This document shows, piece after piece, positions 7,757 through 15,033 of a DNA stretch of 59,393 nucleotides. The position numbers and the translations under genes are program-made. The stretch is from positions 1 through 59,393 of the IMG/VR virus record IMGVR_UViG_3300042922_000225. One strand, given 5' to 3'. The first letter of the stretch is position 1, and every line of letters starts with the position of its first letter. The notes under the pieces were generated by a model, which was not told the origin of the DNA, did no database searches, and saw only the letters and a program-made list of their open reading frames with translations. This DNA comes from a virus.

Positions 7757-8038
7757 TCACACCTCCAACTTCTTCGGCGGGTAGTCTCCGTAAACACTCT
7801 CTCGGGCAGAAAGACCCCGGTACTCATTCCACTTCTTGAGCGCAAATTGAGCAGTATCTACGATCTTCTTGTGGTCGCCCGTTTCAGCGCGGTACAGAAC
7901 CCCGCTCTCAATCAGAGTCGAGAAAAACTTGTCCGCCCTCCGAATTTCCACGCGGGCATAGGGTGCGATGAACTTCTTAATCCGCCAAAAATACCCCTCG
8001 GGAAGCTCAGGAAGCCCCGTAGTCTCGTCAATGTTCAT
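7757..8038 (-). CDS. Hypothetical protein, 93 aa
   Basis: A soluble charged protein (MNIDETTGLPELPEGYFWRIKKFIAPYARVEIRRADKFF) with a compact alpha/beta look. It overlaps the upstream gene by 11 nt. The opening resembles other small actinophage proteins whose function is unknown. Confidence 0.65.
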   Translation of the reverse strand: MNIDETTGLPELPEGYFWRIKKFIAPYARVEIRRADKFFSTLIESGVLYRAETGDHKKIVDTAQFALKKWNEYRGLSARESVYGDYPPKKLEV

Positions 8039-8216
8039 CCTTCAACTCCTCAATCTCGTTACGCAGGTCTGCCAGTCTAGCGCGTGCCGCCCCCGGGTCA
8101 AACCTCAGACGTTCGCGAGCCTCGTCCAGCTTTGCTCGAATCTCCTCGATGGGCTGAGTACGGATGAACTCAACAACCTCGGCCCAGGTAAGTTCCTGTT
8201 TCCACGGGTCAATCAT
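8028..8216 (-). CDS. Hypothetical helical protein, 62 aa
   Basis: Nearly all helical, with heptad-like repeats of Leu, Arg and Glu (EIRAKLDEARERLRF, ARLADLRNEIEELKDE), so a coiled coil is likely. It lies just downstream of the whiB-like gene and overlaps it by 8 nt. Confidence 0.65.
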   Translation of the reverse strand: MIDPWKQELTWAEVVEFIRTQPIEEIRAKLDEARERLRFDPGAARARLADLRNEIEELKDEH

Positions 8217-8550
8217 CTCTCATGCTCTCCTCAAGCTTACGCCCGTAAACGTGTCCGGAAAAAACTCCCCAGGCCGGACGCGCAACCAGCCGGTAAATCT
8301 CGCACTCGTTCGTGGATTCACAGCCTGCGCACATCACCTGAGCCTGGCGGTCGGTAGGAAGTGTGTCCCCCGAGAACTCATCTTCTCGACCCGCGCAGTT
8401 AGCGCCCTTGGTCATCGCCGCCTTCCACAGATCCATGTTCGCCTTAGAGGCTTCGGGGGACTGCTTCAGGTACTCGATAGAAAGCGTACGCTCGGGCTTG
8501 GGGGACTCTTGGTTGATGCGGTAGCCCGCGATGCTCGGATACTCAGCCAT
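8209..8550 (-). CDS. WhiB-family iron-sulfur transcription regulator
   Basis: Four cysteines at residues 52, 74, 77 and 83 (C-x21-C-x2-C-x5-C) match the WhiB 4Fe-4S signature, and GVFSG (95-99) stands at the place of the family's G[VI]WGG turn before a basic tail. WhiB proteins bind the primary sigma factor of actinobacteria and redirect transcription; phage copies may reprogram host promoters. The gene lies inside the leftward operon with 8-nt overlaps on both sides, so it should be made early. It is a strong sign of an actinobacterial host. Confidence 0.9.
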   Translation of the reverse strand: MAEYPSIAGYRINQESPKPERTLSIEYLKQSPEASKANMDLWKAAMTKGANCAGREDEFSGDTLPTDRQAQVMCAGCESTNECEIYRLVARPAWGVFSGHVYGRKLEESMRDD

Positions 8551-8728
8551 TAACGCCCTTATCTACCTCGGAAATAGTGTTCAAAAAGTCTTCAGCATCC
8601 CTTAGGTCCCACGCGGTGTACGAATGTACGCCGTCAATGTAGACTTTGAACTCTTCCTCCACGGGCCGAATCTCAACGTCCGCCTGTAGGGTCTTGCTCC
8701 AGTAATCCTCTATACGGTCAACGGTCAT
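8543..8728 (-). CDS. Hypothetical protein, 61 aa
   Basis: A small acidic protein (VEIRPVEEEFKVYIDGVHSYTAWDLRDAEDF). Its ATG is set by the sequence GGACTGAAAGATG, nearly the same as the one that starts the next gene upstream, which suggests a duplicated translation-start unit. Family unknown. Confidence 0.6.
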   Translation of the reverse strand: MTVDRIEDYWSKTLQADVEIRPVEEEFKVYIDGVHSYTAWDLRDAEDFLNTISEVDKGVNG

Positions 8729-8909
8729 CTTTCAGTCCCTCCATTCCAAAGTGGTCCCAGACAGTGAAAAACGGCTCGTGGATGATGTAATTCTGAAACT
8801 CCTCCGCACCGTCCCTAACCGTATCAATCCCGACTACCTGTCCATAAAGGATATGGAGTACCTCGCGAACGATTTCACGATCCTGATCGCTGTATTTGTG
8901 CTCAGTCAT
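8718..8909 (-). CDS. Hypothetical protein, 63 aa
   Basis: An acidic helical protein ending FGMEGLKDDR; the upstream gene ends YLEGLKDD. In both, the codons for GLKDD supply the Shine-Dalgarno and overlap the next start. The two small proteins may be distant relatives, but the shared ends could reflect only the shared ribosome-binding arrangement. Confidence 0.6.
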   Translation of the reverse strand: MTEHKYSDQDREIVREVLHILYGQVVGIDTVRDGAEEFQNYIIHEPFFTVWDHFGMEGLKDDR

Positions 8910-9084
8910 CTTTCAGTCCTTCCAAATACCACTCCATCGGGGCGGTGTGACCCCAACGAGTCTCAACATAGCTCACAAAGTCGGCGTAATCCGCCCAGTA
9001 ACCCCGGCACTGATCCCCGCAGCGGCACACGGAGTCATGCATGGCTTGGACGAGTGCTTGCATTTCCACTCGCTTATCGATCAC
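8902..9084 (-). CDS. Hypothetical Cys-containing protein, 60 aa
   Basis: GTG at 9084 overlaps the upstream TGA (GTGA); a TTG further upstream is less likely. The protein contains CRCGDQCRGYW, a cysteine cluster that could bind a metal, followed by an aromatic-rich helix (YADFVSYVETRW). Family unknown. Confidence 0.6.
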   Translation of the reverse strand: MIDKRVEMQALVQAMHDSVCRCGDQCRGYWADYADFVSYVETRWGHTAPMEWYLEGLKDD

Positions 9085-9323
9085 CGAACCACCACCGCAA
9101 TAAGGGCAATGACACTGGTAAGCCAACCCAAACTTGCAAGAGCCCAGAGCCGCTTGACCTGATCTTGTGTGCGGGCAAGAGACTTAGCCACCGTGGAGGC
9201 CAGGTCAAAAGTAGCGCGGTTCCCATCCGCCAGCGCCTCGTTAACTTCTCCCTGAGCCTGCCAGACCGACTTGATTTCGGCACCAGGCATAGGGCGCATA
9301 ATGTCCTCAGGCTTAGTGGTCAT
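9081..9323 (-). CDS. C-terminally anchored membrane protein, 80 aa
   Basis: Starts MTTKPEDIMRPMPGAEIKSVWQAQGEVNEAL. A long helical, coiled-coil-like body (residues 20-58) precedes one C-terminal transmembrane helix (LASLGWLTSVIALIAVVV). This tail-anchored design faces the cytoplasm. It overlaps the upstream gene by 11 nt. Function unknown. Confidence 0.65.
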   Translation of the reverse strand: MTTKPEDIMRPMPGAEIKSVWQAQGEVNEALADGNRATFDLASTVAKSLARTQDQVKRLWALASLGWLTSVIALIAVVVR

Positions 9324-9489
9324 AAGCAGGCCACACTTCCTCTCCATTTACCCAGTTGCGCATCTTGGGGCTGTGCCCCGCAGGCGTCTCAGGGGGTACT
9401 CGATCCATCATGGCTCCAGCATAGTACGGGGCTCGATAGATTGTCAACCCCGCCAAAAAGCCCAGCAGTAGTCCAATTGTGAACCTCAC
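9313..9489 (-). CDS. N-terminally anchored membrane protein, 58 aa
   Basis: GTG at 9489 (VRFTIGLLLGFLAGLTIY) gives an N-terminal transmembrane helix followed by a hydrophilic tail (PPETPAGHSPKMRNWVNGEEVW). It lies 2 nt after the stop of the HNH gene, with a purine-rich stretch upstream. Function unknown. Confidence 0.6.
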   Translation of the reverse strand: MRFTIGLLLGFLAGLTIYRAPYYAGAMMDRVPPETPAGHSPKMRNWVNGEEVWPAYDH

Positions 9490-9491
9490 TT

Positions 9492-10217
9492 CTACCTCTT
9501 CCTCTTCCTGTTTGATCGACATGTCTTACAGTAACGCCGCCCCTTGACGGTACGGCCGGTGTTAGCATCGGTGTACTCATGCCCGTGCACACAGTGGGTC
9601 TTATTTACCTGCCGGTCCGTACCGTCCTTCCGGCGGTCTTTCATGTTTTCCGAGTAAGTACCCCACCTGAGATTGTTAAGCGAGTTGTCGGATACACCCC
9701 TTCGGCCATGGAGTGCAATATGGCCTGGAGGTGGTGGCCCTAAAAATGCAAAGCAAACTAATCGATGTACCGAATGGAATTTCCCGCTTAGGGACACTCG
9801 GGCATAGCCCTGCTTGGTTATGGACGGGGAAAGAATACGACCCTCGTTGACTCGAACCGATCTACCAACGGAGTAATAAAAGGCGAGGCTTCTAACTTCC
9901 CCGTTACGGGAAACCTGATATCGACCTTCGTACCCCGGTATATTTCGCCATATAGGTGTTTCAGGGGGCGTGACGTTATTCTTACGGTCGGCATCTTTTG
10001 AAGCGCAGTCAGGGTCGCAGTAGTCTGTTCGACTACTCGGATGGTGATTAAAAATGCCACCGCAACCTAAACAATTACGCTCGTATGTAACCCTTTTTTG
10101 GTTTTGCGGCGTAATTAGAACCTGACAAGATTTCGAGCATGTTCGAGCTGGGGTATATTTCGAAGTGAAAAAAGACTGCCGGCAGACCTCGCAGTCTTGT
10201 AAAACTTGGTATCTCAT
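9492..10217 (-). CDS. NUMOD4-HNH homing endonuclease with zinc fingers
   Basis: 241 aa from ATG 10217, which overlaps the upstream stop (ATGA). The N terminus has two Cys-rich fingers (CEVCRQSF, CSKSC, CLGCGGIF, CDPDC). NUMOD4 follows (IWRNIPGYEGRYQVSRNGEV), then the HNH core (HRLVCFAFLG, ALHGRRGVSDNSLNNLRWGT) and a final Cys pair (CVHGHEY, YCKTCR). It resembles the HNH at 6008-6607 at its C terminus. The gene is more AT-rich than its neighbours, as expected for a mobile gene. Confidence 0.85.
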   Translation of the reverse strand: MRYQVLQDCEVCRQSFFTSKYTPARTCSKSCQVLITPQNQKRVTYERNCLGCGGIFNHHPSSRTDYCDPDCASKDADRKNNVTPPETPIWRNIPGYEGRYQVSRNGEVRSLAFYYSVGRSVRVNEGRILSPSITKQGYARVSLSGKFHSVHRLVCFAFLGPPPPGHIALHGRRGVSDNSLNNLRWGTYSENMKDRRKDGTDRQVNKTHCVHGHEYTDANTGRTVKGRRYCKTCRSNRKRKR

Positions 10218-10444
10218 CGCCTCTTTTCCTCTCCCTTGTCTCGTCCCTTGTAATAGCTCAGCATCATTCCGTATCCCGCCCACGACAGTCCAACTATCGG
10301 GCCTCCGAACGCAAGATAGGTAAAGCCCGTAAAAACCGTAAGCAGGTACACGACAATAGTAAGGAACGCCGAGATAAAAAGCAAGGCTTCCAGCGTTCGG
10401 TATGCGTCCTCGCGCCACTGCGTGTTATACGGGGGCTTTTTCAT
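10214..10444 (-). CDS. Two-helix membrane protein, 76 aa
   Basis: ATG at 10444 overlaps the upstream TGA by one base. Two hydrophobic segments (EALLFISAFLTIVVYLLTVF and YLAFGGPIVGLSWAGYGMML) are followed by a basic tail (RDKGEEKRR). Function unknown; a small membrane protein like this in an early operon could modify the host envelope. Confidence 0.65.
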   Translation of the reverse strand: MKKPPYNTQWREDAYRTLEALLFISAFLTIVVYLLTVFTGFTYLAFGGPIVGLSWAGYGMMLSYYKGRDKGEEKRR

Positions 10445-10584
10445 CACACTACGTATTTCTCTAGAACCCGAATCGGAATGCGGGCCAGGCGCTGGTGATA
10501 CTCGTCACAGTATTTGCTCTCCCACTCACACGAACACGTACGGTAAGTCACGGTCACCATCTGCTGGTTGGGTGCGTAGGTCAT
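10444..10584 (-). CDS. Small Cys protein, 46 aa
   Basis: ATG at 10584 follows GGAGGAATC and overlaps the stop of the 176-aa gene. The sequence includes TCSCEWESKYCDEYH, four potential metal ligands within 15 residues, so a small zinc-binding fold is plausible. Family unknown. Confidence 0.6.
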   Translation of the reverse strand: MTYAPNQQMVTVTYRTCSCEWESKYCDEYHQRLARIPIRVLEKYVV

Positions 10585-11111
10585 GATTCCTCCGGCCAGA
10601 TTCGACGCGCCGAGAGAATTCCCGGGTCGTTCTTGTAGATAGTGGTGAGGGTCTGCGTTGACTGGAAGAAGTCGCCGTTAACGAACCACGCATGTGAACC
10701 AGCCCTGAAGGTCAACTCCCAGACCTCGCCGGGCTTGGCGTCGTGCCACGGCTTCGGCTCCGGGTGAGCATCGAAGTAGGCCTCCGCGCACGCGGCGAAC
10801 TGCTCGGCATGGTCGTCGATCAGTTCCAACGAGTAGCGGCGAACCTTGCGGATGCGGCCCACGGACTCTCGAAGAACAGTGATGAGGTCGCGGTCATTCG
10901 TCGTGGGGTAGACGACGTACTCGGGGTTCTCAGGCCAGCGCCACCGTCCGAGGCGTTCGTCTTCCTCAGCCTGGAAGAACTCCCGCAGGCCTTCCACGGC
11001 CTCTGAATCCAGATCGTCGGCATATCCTTCGGGTCCGGGCGTTGTGTAATCGATGTAGCCGGAACTGTCAATAAGGACTTGAACGCCATTGCTGGCTGTG
11101 TACTGTTCCAT
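10581..11111 (-). CDS. Hypothetical protein, 176 aa
   Basis: Starts MEQYTASNGVQVLIDSSGYIDYTTPG, with GGAGG just upstream. The C-terminal part (KPGEVWELTFRAGSHAWFVNGDFFQSTQ) looks like a small beta-barrel domain; the middle is helical and acidic. Similar two-part proteins are common in actinophage accessory regions, with no known function. It has its own promoter at 11138-11166. Confidence 0.65.
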   Translation of the reverse strand: MEQYTASNGVQVLIDSSGYIDYTTPGPEGYADDLDSEAVEGLREFFQAEEDERLGRWRWPENPEYVVYPTTNDRDLITVLRESVGRIRKVRRYSLELIDDHAEQFAACAEAYFDAHPEPKPWHDAKPGEVWELTFRAGSHAWFVNGDFFQSTQTLTTIYKNDPGILSARRIWPEES

Positions 11112-11137
11112 GTTCCCTCCTCAGGGTTGTTAGCTCT

Positions 11138-11166
11138 ACTCTAGCGCCTTGCCATCGAGCGCGCAA
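11138..11166 (-). promoter_or_regulatory. Sigma70-like promoter for the 176-aa gene
   Basis: -35 TTGCGC (11161-11166), a 17-nt spacer and -10 TAGAGT (11138-11143), followed by the leader AGCTAACAACCCTGAGGAGG. The element overlaps the last codons of the helicase gene. Confidence 0.55.
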
Positions 11167-12616
11167 CCATGATCTTCTTGAGCAGCAAGTCTTCGGCTCG
11201 TCCCGACTGAACGCCTAGGTCATCCAGGAGAACGTAGCGCTGGACCCTCTGCTTGTTGTCGAGGCGATCCAATCTTGCGGTCACTTGCTCGCGCATGGTC
11301 AGTGAAATGGGCTGCTCAAACAGGATTTCGGTGTGCGAGAGGTGGTTGAGCCCTGCCGTACCCGTGCCGATAGCGGCGATCACACCAACCAGAACCCGGT
11401 AATCCCGCCCGAAGGAGGCAAGGTCTGCCTTGCGGACTCCGCTGTATTCGGCGGCTGTGTAGCCTTCCTGGGTAAGGCGGTGCGTTAGAACCTCTGCGTA
11501 CTGCTGGGACTCTAGGAACACGACCACGTTCTCATCTGCCGGGAGGTTAGAGAGAATATGCAGGGTTTCGTCCAGGAACGGGGAAGGTGCTTCGGGGTTA
11601 AACCGGATACGGGTCTTCTCGATGCTCTCGCCGTCCTTGTTTACGCCCTCGTACGTTTCCACCTCGGCTTCTCCCAAAGTCAACTGACGGATGCGCTGCT
11701 TCTGGGTCAGCGGGATTTCAGCTTCCAGCGGGTGGCCCTCAAGGTACGTCATCATCAGGGTCTCCATCTCCCGAACCGCCTTCTTCTGCTTAGGGCTAAG
11801 CTCGACAGTGCGCTCGATAACCTGGGGCTCTTCGGTGGGTAGAAAGCCGCCCTCGTGCCACTTGCAGCAGGTCTCCCGGCGCTTGTGGAGAATCACCGCA
11901 GGGATCTCAGACAGCAATCGGCCAGGCTCAGATTCGGTGAGGAACTTCTTAACGACCTTCGGCTTTCCATCCCACGTGCGCTGACTGGTGTAGACCTCTT
12001 CGTAGCTCATCCGGTCAAGCTGCCACTGGACGAAGTTCGAAGATGCGATCTCACCGCGCCGGTCCAGGGTATCGCCATAGAGAAAGCGCATGATGCCCCA
12101 GAGGTTAGCGAAGTCCTGGCGCATCGGGGTGCCGGATAGGGCAAGGCGGGCGTCAAAGCGGTGGGCAAGGGGGTGGCCGTCGCTTGCGTGGTAGCCGCCG
12201 AGCTTGCGTTGGAGCTTGGACTTAGCTGTTGAGCCCTGGTGTGCCTCGTCGTGGATAATCATATCGCCTGACCACGCGGAGGTGTCCGCACGGGTGACAA
12301 ACTGCGGGGACGCAAGATACACCCCAGGTGCCCCCAGTTCGAAATCAAACAGAGCCTGACGCTGGGCCTTGTTGGAGTTGCCGATGATCCGGGCTTCTAC
12401 GTCTGCGTTATCTGCCAGGGTGGGAATCCACGCGGTCTTGTGCGTTGACTGCGGGGCAAGAATCAGGGTGGTGCTGGGCTTTGCATCCCGAATAGCCAGG
12501 GTTGCCGTAAGACTCTTACCGCCGCCAGCTTCGATTCCGACAAGGCCGGTATATCCGTTACGATGCAGGGTCTCTTGATCTTCGACCTGGAAGGGGTAGG
12601 GGGTGAGCTTTGCCAT
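11141..12616 (-). CDS. SNF2/DEAD-like helicase
   Basis: 491 aa with superfamily 2 motifs: motif I GIEAGGGKSLTA (about residue 30), motif Ia LILAPQSTHKTAW, motif II IIHDEAHQGS (about 120), motif III ALSGTPMRQDF, and in the C-terminal half a motif V-like GTGTAGLNHLSHTEILFEQP followed by the arginine-finger region QVTARLDRL. It is shorter than chromatin SNF2 proteins, as usual for phage members that remodel protein-DNA complexes or act in replication and recombination. ATG at 12616 lies 7 bases beyond a predicted -10, so its mRNA may be leaderless. Confidence 0.85.
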   Translation of the reverse strand: MAKLTPYPFQVEDQETLHRNGYTGLVGIEAGGGKSLTATLAIRDAKPSTTLILAPQSTHKTAWIPTLADNADVEARIIGNSNKAQRQALFDFELGAPGVYLASPQFVTRADTSAWSGDMIIHDEAHQGSTAKSKLQRKLGGYHASDGHPLAHRFDARLALSGTPMRQDFANLWGIMRFLYGDTLDRRGEIASSNFVQWQLDRMSYEEVYTSQRTWDGKPKVVKKFLTESEPGRLLSEIPAVILHKRRETCCKWHEGGFLPTEEPQVIERTVELSPKQKKAVREMETLMMTYLEGHPLEAEIPLTQKQRIRQLTLGEAEVETYEGVNKDGESIEKTRIRFNPEAPSPFLDETLHILSNLPADENVVVFLESQQYAEVLTHRLTQEGYTAAEYSGVRKADLASFGRDYRVLVGVIAAIGTGTAGLNHLSHTEILFEQPISLTMREQVTARLDRLDNKQRVQRYVLLDDLGVQSGRAEDLLLKKIMVARSMARR

Positions 12617-12620
12617 GCCC

Positions 12621-13064
12621 TCACACTACCTTATAGAGCACATCGCCGTCAACTCGAAAACCGTGGCGGGTCAGGCGCTTGCGATAGACGTGAAAGAGCG
12701 TATCGGTCGAGCCGTACAGGACAATCTCTCGGCGCTGCCTCTTACGCTTGAACAAACGATCTGAGGCGTCCAGGCCCTCAAAGAACAGAGTAGACAGGCG
12801 TCCGAACACTTCTGTGCCGCCGGGGCCGGTAGGACTCCCCTGCTTGCTCCAACGGCTCCACGGGGCTGCAAAGCGGTTAAAGACCACGAGGTGGACGTGG
12901 ATTTCCTCGCACTCGGCAAAGCGGTGGAGGGAGAACGAAAGCCTCATACGCTGGCCGTTAGATAGGGGTACGGTTTTACGTACTTCCCAGCCGCGGTTCA
13001 CGTAGAGGCCTTGCTCGTCAAACCCCACATCAACGTAGGGCCGCTTCATCCAGTTTTTGTTCAT
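12621..13064 (-). CDS. Hypothetical protein, 147 aa
   Basis: The N-terminal half is beta-rich (PYVDVGFDEQGLYVNRGWEVRKTVPL, CEEIHVHLVVFNRFAAPW). The C terminus is basic (LFKRKRQRREIVLYGSTDTLFHVYRKRLTRHGFRV). Family unknown; the basic patch allows nucleic-acid binding, which is only a guess. Confidence 0.65.
   Translation of the reverse strand: MNKNWMKRPYVDVGFDEQGLYVNRGWEVRKTVPLSNGQRMRLSFSLHRFAECEEIHVHLVVFNRFAAPWSRWSKQGSPTGPGGTEVFGRLSTLFFEGLDASDRLFKRKRQRREIVLYGSTDTLFHVYRKRLTRHGFRVDGDVLYKVV
12623..12652 (-). promoter_or_regulatory. Putative leaderless promoter for the helicase
   Basis: TTGACG (12647-12652), an 18-nt spacer and TAGTGT (12623-12628). Transcription starting seven bases downstream would begin at the ATG of the helicase gene (12616). 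Confidence 0.4.
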
Positions 13065-13070
13065 GAGGTG

Positions 13071-13099
13071 AGTCTAGCCGTTACCTCTGTCAATGTCAA
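13071..13099 (-). promoter_or_regulatory. Strong leaderless promoter for the 147-aa gene
   Basis: TTGACA (13094-13099), exactly 17 nt, then TAGACT (13071-13076). The A of the ATG at 13064 is seven bases past the -10, so the transcript would start at or beside the start codon. A second TTGACA lies in the spacer. Confidence 0.65.
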
Positions 13100-13196
13100 C
13101 GTAGTTCGGGCATTCCCGGTCCCACAGGTAGCAGTAACACTCTCGCTGCTGCCAGCATGCGCAGGATGGGTCGTGGTGTGCTCCGTGTTCGATCAC
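13074..13196 (-). CDS. Cys-rich micropeptide, 40 aa
   Basis: GTG at 13196 overlaps the upstream TGA (GTGA). The sequence (HHDPSCACWQQRECYCYLWDRECPN) has five cysteines and two histidines, so a metal-binding or disulfide-rich peptide is likely. Its end overlaps the promoter of the next gene. Confidence 0.55.
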   Translation of the reverse strand: MIEHGAHHDPSCACWQQRECYCYLWDRECPNYVDIDRGNG

Positions 13197-13471
13197 TTCG
13201 TAAACTCCCAGACAGGCTTATCGAATTCGATCCAGTGCGTCACATTGCCGAAAGGCCGGGTGTGTCCTACGTCACTGTTAGCTTCCCACAGTATGCCTTG
13301 AGTCTTCGCGTCCCAGTCGTACAAGGCGTACACATTGATGTCCGGGTTGTTTGGGTTCAGAGGCCAGCCGGAGACAATACAGCCATCAAAGATAAATGCA
13401 ACACGCCCTACGAGAGATTCCATGTCGGGAAGGCCCTCGGTGGCGATCTCGCGGACCTTAAATGTTCTCAC
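13193..13471 (-). CDS. Hypothetical protein, 92 aa
   Basis: GTG at 13471 overlaps the upstream stop. The protein is aromatic-rich and beta-like (VGRVAFIFDGCIVSGWPLNPNNPDINVYALYDWD). The C terminus reads VTHWIEFDKPVWEFTK. Family unknown. Confidence 0.6.
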   Translation of the reverse strand: MRTFKVREIATEGLPDMESLVGRVAFIFDGCIVSGWPLNPNNPDINVYALYDWDAKTQGILWEANSDVGHTRPFGNVTHWIEFDKPVWEFTK

Positions 13472-13605
13472 AGATCCAACTCCCCTATAGCCTCATTTGC
13501 CAACGCACGGCGGGTTTCTAGCGGTACAAAGTTCGAGCGGGTGAGCGCAATGATGTTGGCGATGCGCTGCTGGCGGGCGAGTTCTTGGAGGGCTGCGTCA
13601 CTCAC
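13468..13605 (-). CDS. Hypothetical helical protein, 45 aa
   Basis: Starts at GTG 13605 (VSDAALQELARQQRIANIIALTRS) and is linked on both sides by GTGA overlaps. It is helical and amphipathic. Family unknown. Confidence 0.5.
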   Translation of the reverse strand: MSDAALQELARQQRIANIIALTRSNFVPLETRRALANEAIGELDL

Positions 13606-13763
13606 GATTCCACCTTTCGGTACCCCAGTTCGTAAAGCCGGTCGGCAATGTCATATCGGAAATCCCAAATGTCTCGCTCGGGGGCTTGACTGAACACGGC
13701 GTAAACTACGTCCGCGATCTCGTTAGCCTGGTCGATGCGGTTTACTTCTTCTCGGGCGTTCAT
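13602..13763 (-). CDS. Hypothetical helical protein, 53 aa
   Basis: Starts MNAREEVNRIDQANEIADVVYAVF. The opening NAREEV also appears at the start of the next gene upstream, again with the GTGAACGCCCGAGAAGAAGT DNA pattern, which suggests a partial duplication. Family unknown. Confidence 0.55.
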   Translation of the reverse strand: MNAREEVNRIDQANEIADVVYAVFSQAPERDIWDFRYDIADRLYELGYRKVES

Positions 13764-13766
13764 GGG

Positions 13767-13976
13767 TTAGATCTCTTCAATCGAACGGTACGGGCACTCT
13801 TCCCAGGGCATGTTATGTGCCGAACATGAATAACCCTCAAACTCATACCCAACCTCGGGATACTGGCGCTCGCAGGTCATGCCGAGCATTGAAACCATCC
13901 CTCGCATAAGGGTTTGATTACTCTCTGAACCCAGACCTTTTAAGGCGTTGTGAAACACTTCTTCTCGGGCGTTCAC
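13767..13976 (-). CDS. Hypothetical Cys-containing protein, 69 aa
   Basis: GTG at 13976 (VNAREEVFHNALKGLGSESNQ) overlaps the upstream TGA. The C terminus has CSAHNMPWEECPYRS and an upstream MTCERQYPEVGYEFEGYS; three Cys and one His could bind zinc. It shares its first residues with the 53-aa protein downstream. Confidence 0.6.
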   Translation of the reverse strand: MNAREEVFHNALKGLGSESNQTLMRGMVSMLGMTCERQYPEVGYEFEGYSCSAHNMPWEECPYRSIEEI

Positions 13977-14092
13977 TCCCAAACCATCTTCCAATTAGTG
14001 TCTGACGATGAGAGCGTGAGATTTACCCCTCGGGGATCGGACCAGTATCCGAACTGGACGCTACCGCCATTGACGGGCCAGATAACCCACAT
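13973..14092 (-). CDS. Hypothetical protein, 39 aa
   Basis: ATG at 14092 overlaps the upstream TGA (TGATG). The peptide (MWVIWPVNGGSVQFGYW...) is Trp-rich and beta-like, consistent with a small beta hairpin or sheet. Family unknown. Confidence 0.5.
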   Translation of the reverse strand: MWVIWPVNGGSVQFGYWSDPRGVNLTLSSSDTNWKMVWE

Positions 14093-14208
14093 CAGTCCCA
14101 CTCCTCCGTAAAAGTGCCTACGCCCGTCCCGCGAAGGATCGCCTCGCATTCGATGAGGTCAAGGCCGGTGTAAAAATGCATCGTGATGCTGGGGTCGTGG
14201 TAGTTCAT
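14092..14208 (-). CDS. Hypothetical protein, 38 aa
   Basis: ATG at 14208 overlaps the upstream stop by 4 nt (ATGA). The peptide reads MNYHDPSITMHFYTGLDLIE and ends TFTEEWD. Small acidic peptide of unknown family. Confidence 0.5.
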   Translation of the reverse strand: MNYHDPSITMHFYTGLDLIECEAILRGTGVGTFTEEWD

Positions 14209-14498
14209 TCGGGGTCTCCAACAAAAGCATCCATGATTGCGCGGACAAATACATCCACAGAGTCACCGGTCATCCGGTACTGTGCGGGCCTGTCGGGGTA
14301 GTTCGGATGTCCCTTAGATCCGCCGTTGAACGTGACGCCTACTAGGTCGGTGCTTGCCAGGGTTTCACGCAAGACGCTCTCGATCATGCCGTGACGATAC
14401 CCCTCAGCATACAGGGCATCGGCTTGCTCCGTGGCAGTTGCGTCGTTGACCCACCGCTGTAGGACTTCGATCATCCTTGTTCGTTCGTCGGCGCTCAT
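14205..14498 (-). CDS. Hypothetical protein, 97 aa
   Basis: ATG at 14498 (MSADERTRMIEVLQRWVNDATATEQADAL) overlaps the upstream stop (ATGA). It has two amphipathic helices, then a Gly-rich turn (GVTFNGGSKGHPNYPDRPAQY) and a final helix. Family unknown. Confidence 0.6.
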   Translation of the reverse strand: MSADERTRMIEVLQRWVNDATATEQADALYAEGYRHGMIESVLRETLASTDLVGVTFNGGSKGHPNYPDRPAQYRMTGDSVDVFVRAIMDAFVGDPE

Positions 14499-14725
14499 GC
14501 GAAAACATCCGTCCACTCGATACCCAGGTACTCCAGGGCGTAGACTTCGATGTTCGACCAGTCGCGCTCGCTCCACAGGTCATAGCCGCGTCCGTCCTCG
14601 GCAGAGGCATCACAGGCCCAGTCAATGGCCTTCTCGATGGCCTCAAAGTCGGTAGCAAACGGGGTGCCAAGCAGGCGGTCGTGAAGCTCGTTAGCGCGCT
14701 GGGTGTGAATCGGGATCATGTTCAT
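14495..14725 (-). CDS. Hypothetical acidic protein, 76 aa
   Basis: AAGGAGGAAACC precedes the ATG at 14725. The protein (MNMIPIHTQRANELHDRLLG, later DASAEDGRGYDLWSERDWSNIEVYALEYLG) is helical and acidic. It is the first gene after promoter 14747-14775, so it begins a transcription unit. Confidence 0.65.
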   Translation of the reverse strand: MNMIPIHTQRANELHDRLLGTPFATDFEAIEKAIDWACDASAEDGRGYDLWSERDWSNIEVYALEYLGIEWTDVFA

Positions 14726-14746
14726 GGTTTCCTCCTTGTTGGTATC

Positions 14747-14775
14747 AGTATGGCAGGCTTTAGCCCTAGTGTCAA
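14747..14775 (-). promoter_or_regulatory. Sigma70-like promoter
   Basis: TTGACA (14770-14775), 17 nt, CATACT (14747-14752), then the leader GATACCAACAAGGAGGAAACC. A member of the leftward promoter/leader family. Confidence 0.7.
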
Positions 14776-15033
14776 CTAGACAGGCCGGATCGTCCAGCAG
14801 TCTTCGCCCGCACGACCGCACTCGGTACACGAGAACTCATGCCGGGTCTTCCACGTCTCTCGCTCCATTACGGCCCGTATAGCGTTCCAGCAACACAGTT
14901 GTGTCCACTCACACGTGCGGTGAAGGTGGGTGACTTGGTAAGAGCAAGTTGTGACGACATGATTAACCTCACACTTGCACTCGTCTGCCAGGATCGATTC
15001 GTCCAGGTGGGTAAGTTCGGCGGTGTTGGTCAT
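14776..15033 (-). CDS. Cys-rich putative zinc protein, 85 aa
   Basis: Nine cysteines are spread along the protein (CKCEVNH, TCSYQVTHLHRTCEW, LCCW) and it ends with a zinc-ribbon-like CTECGRAGEDCW. Its ATG overlaps the upstream stop. The role is unknown; such ribbons often bind nucleic acid or protein. Confidence 0.65.
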   Translation of the reverse strand: MTNTAELTHLDESILADECKCEVNHVVTTCSYQVTHLHRTCEWTQLCCWNAIRAVMERETWKTRHEFSCTECGRAGEDCWTIRPV

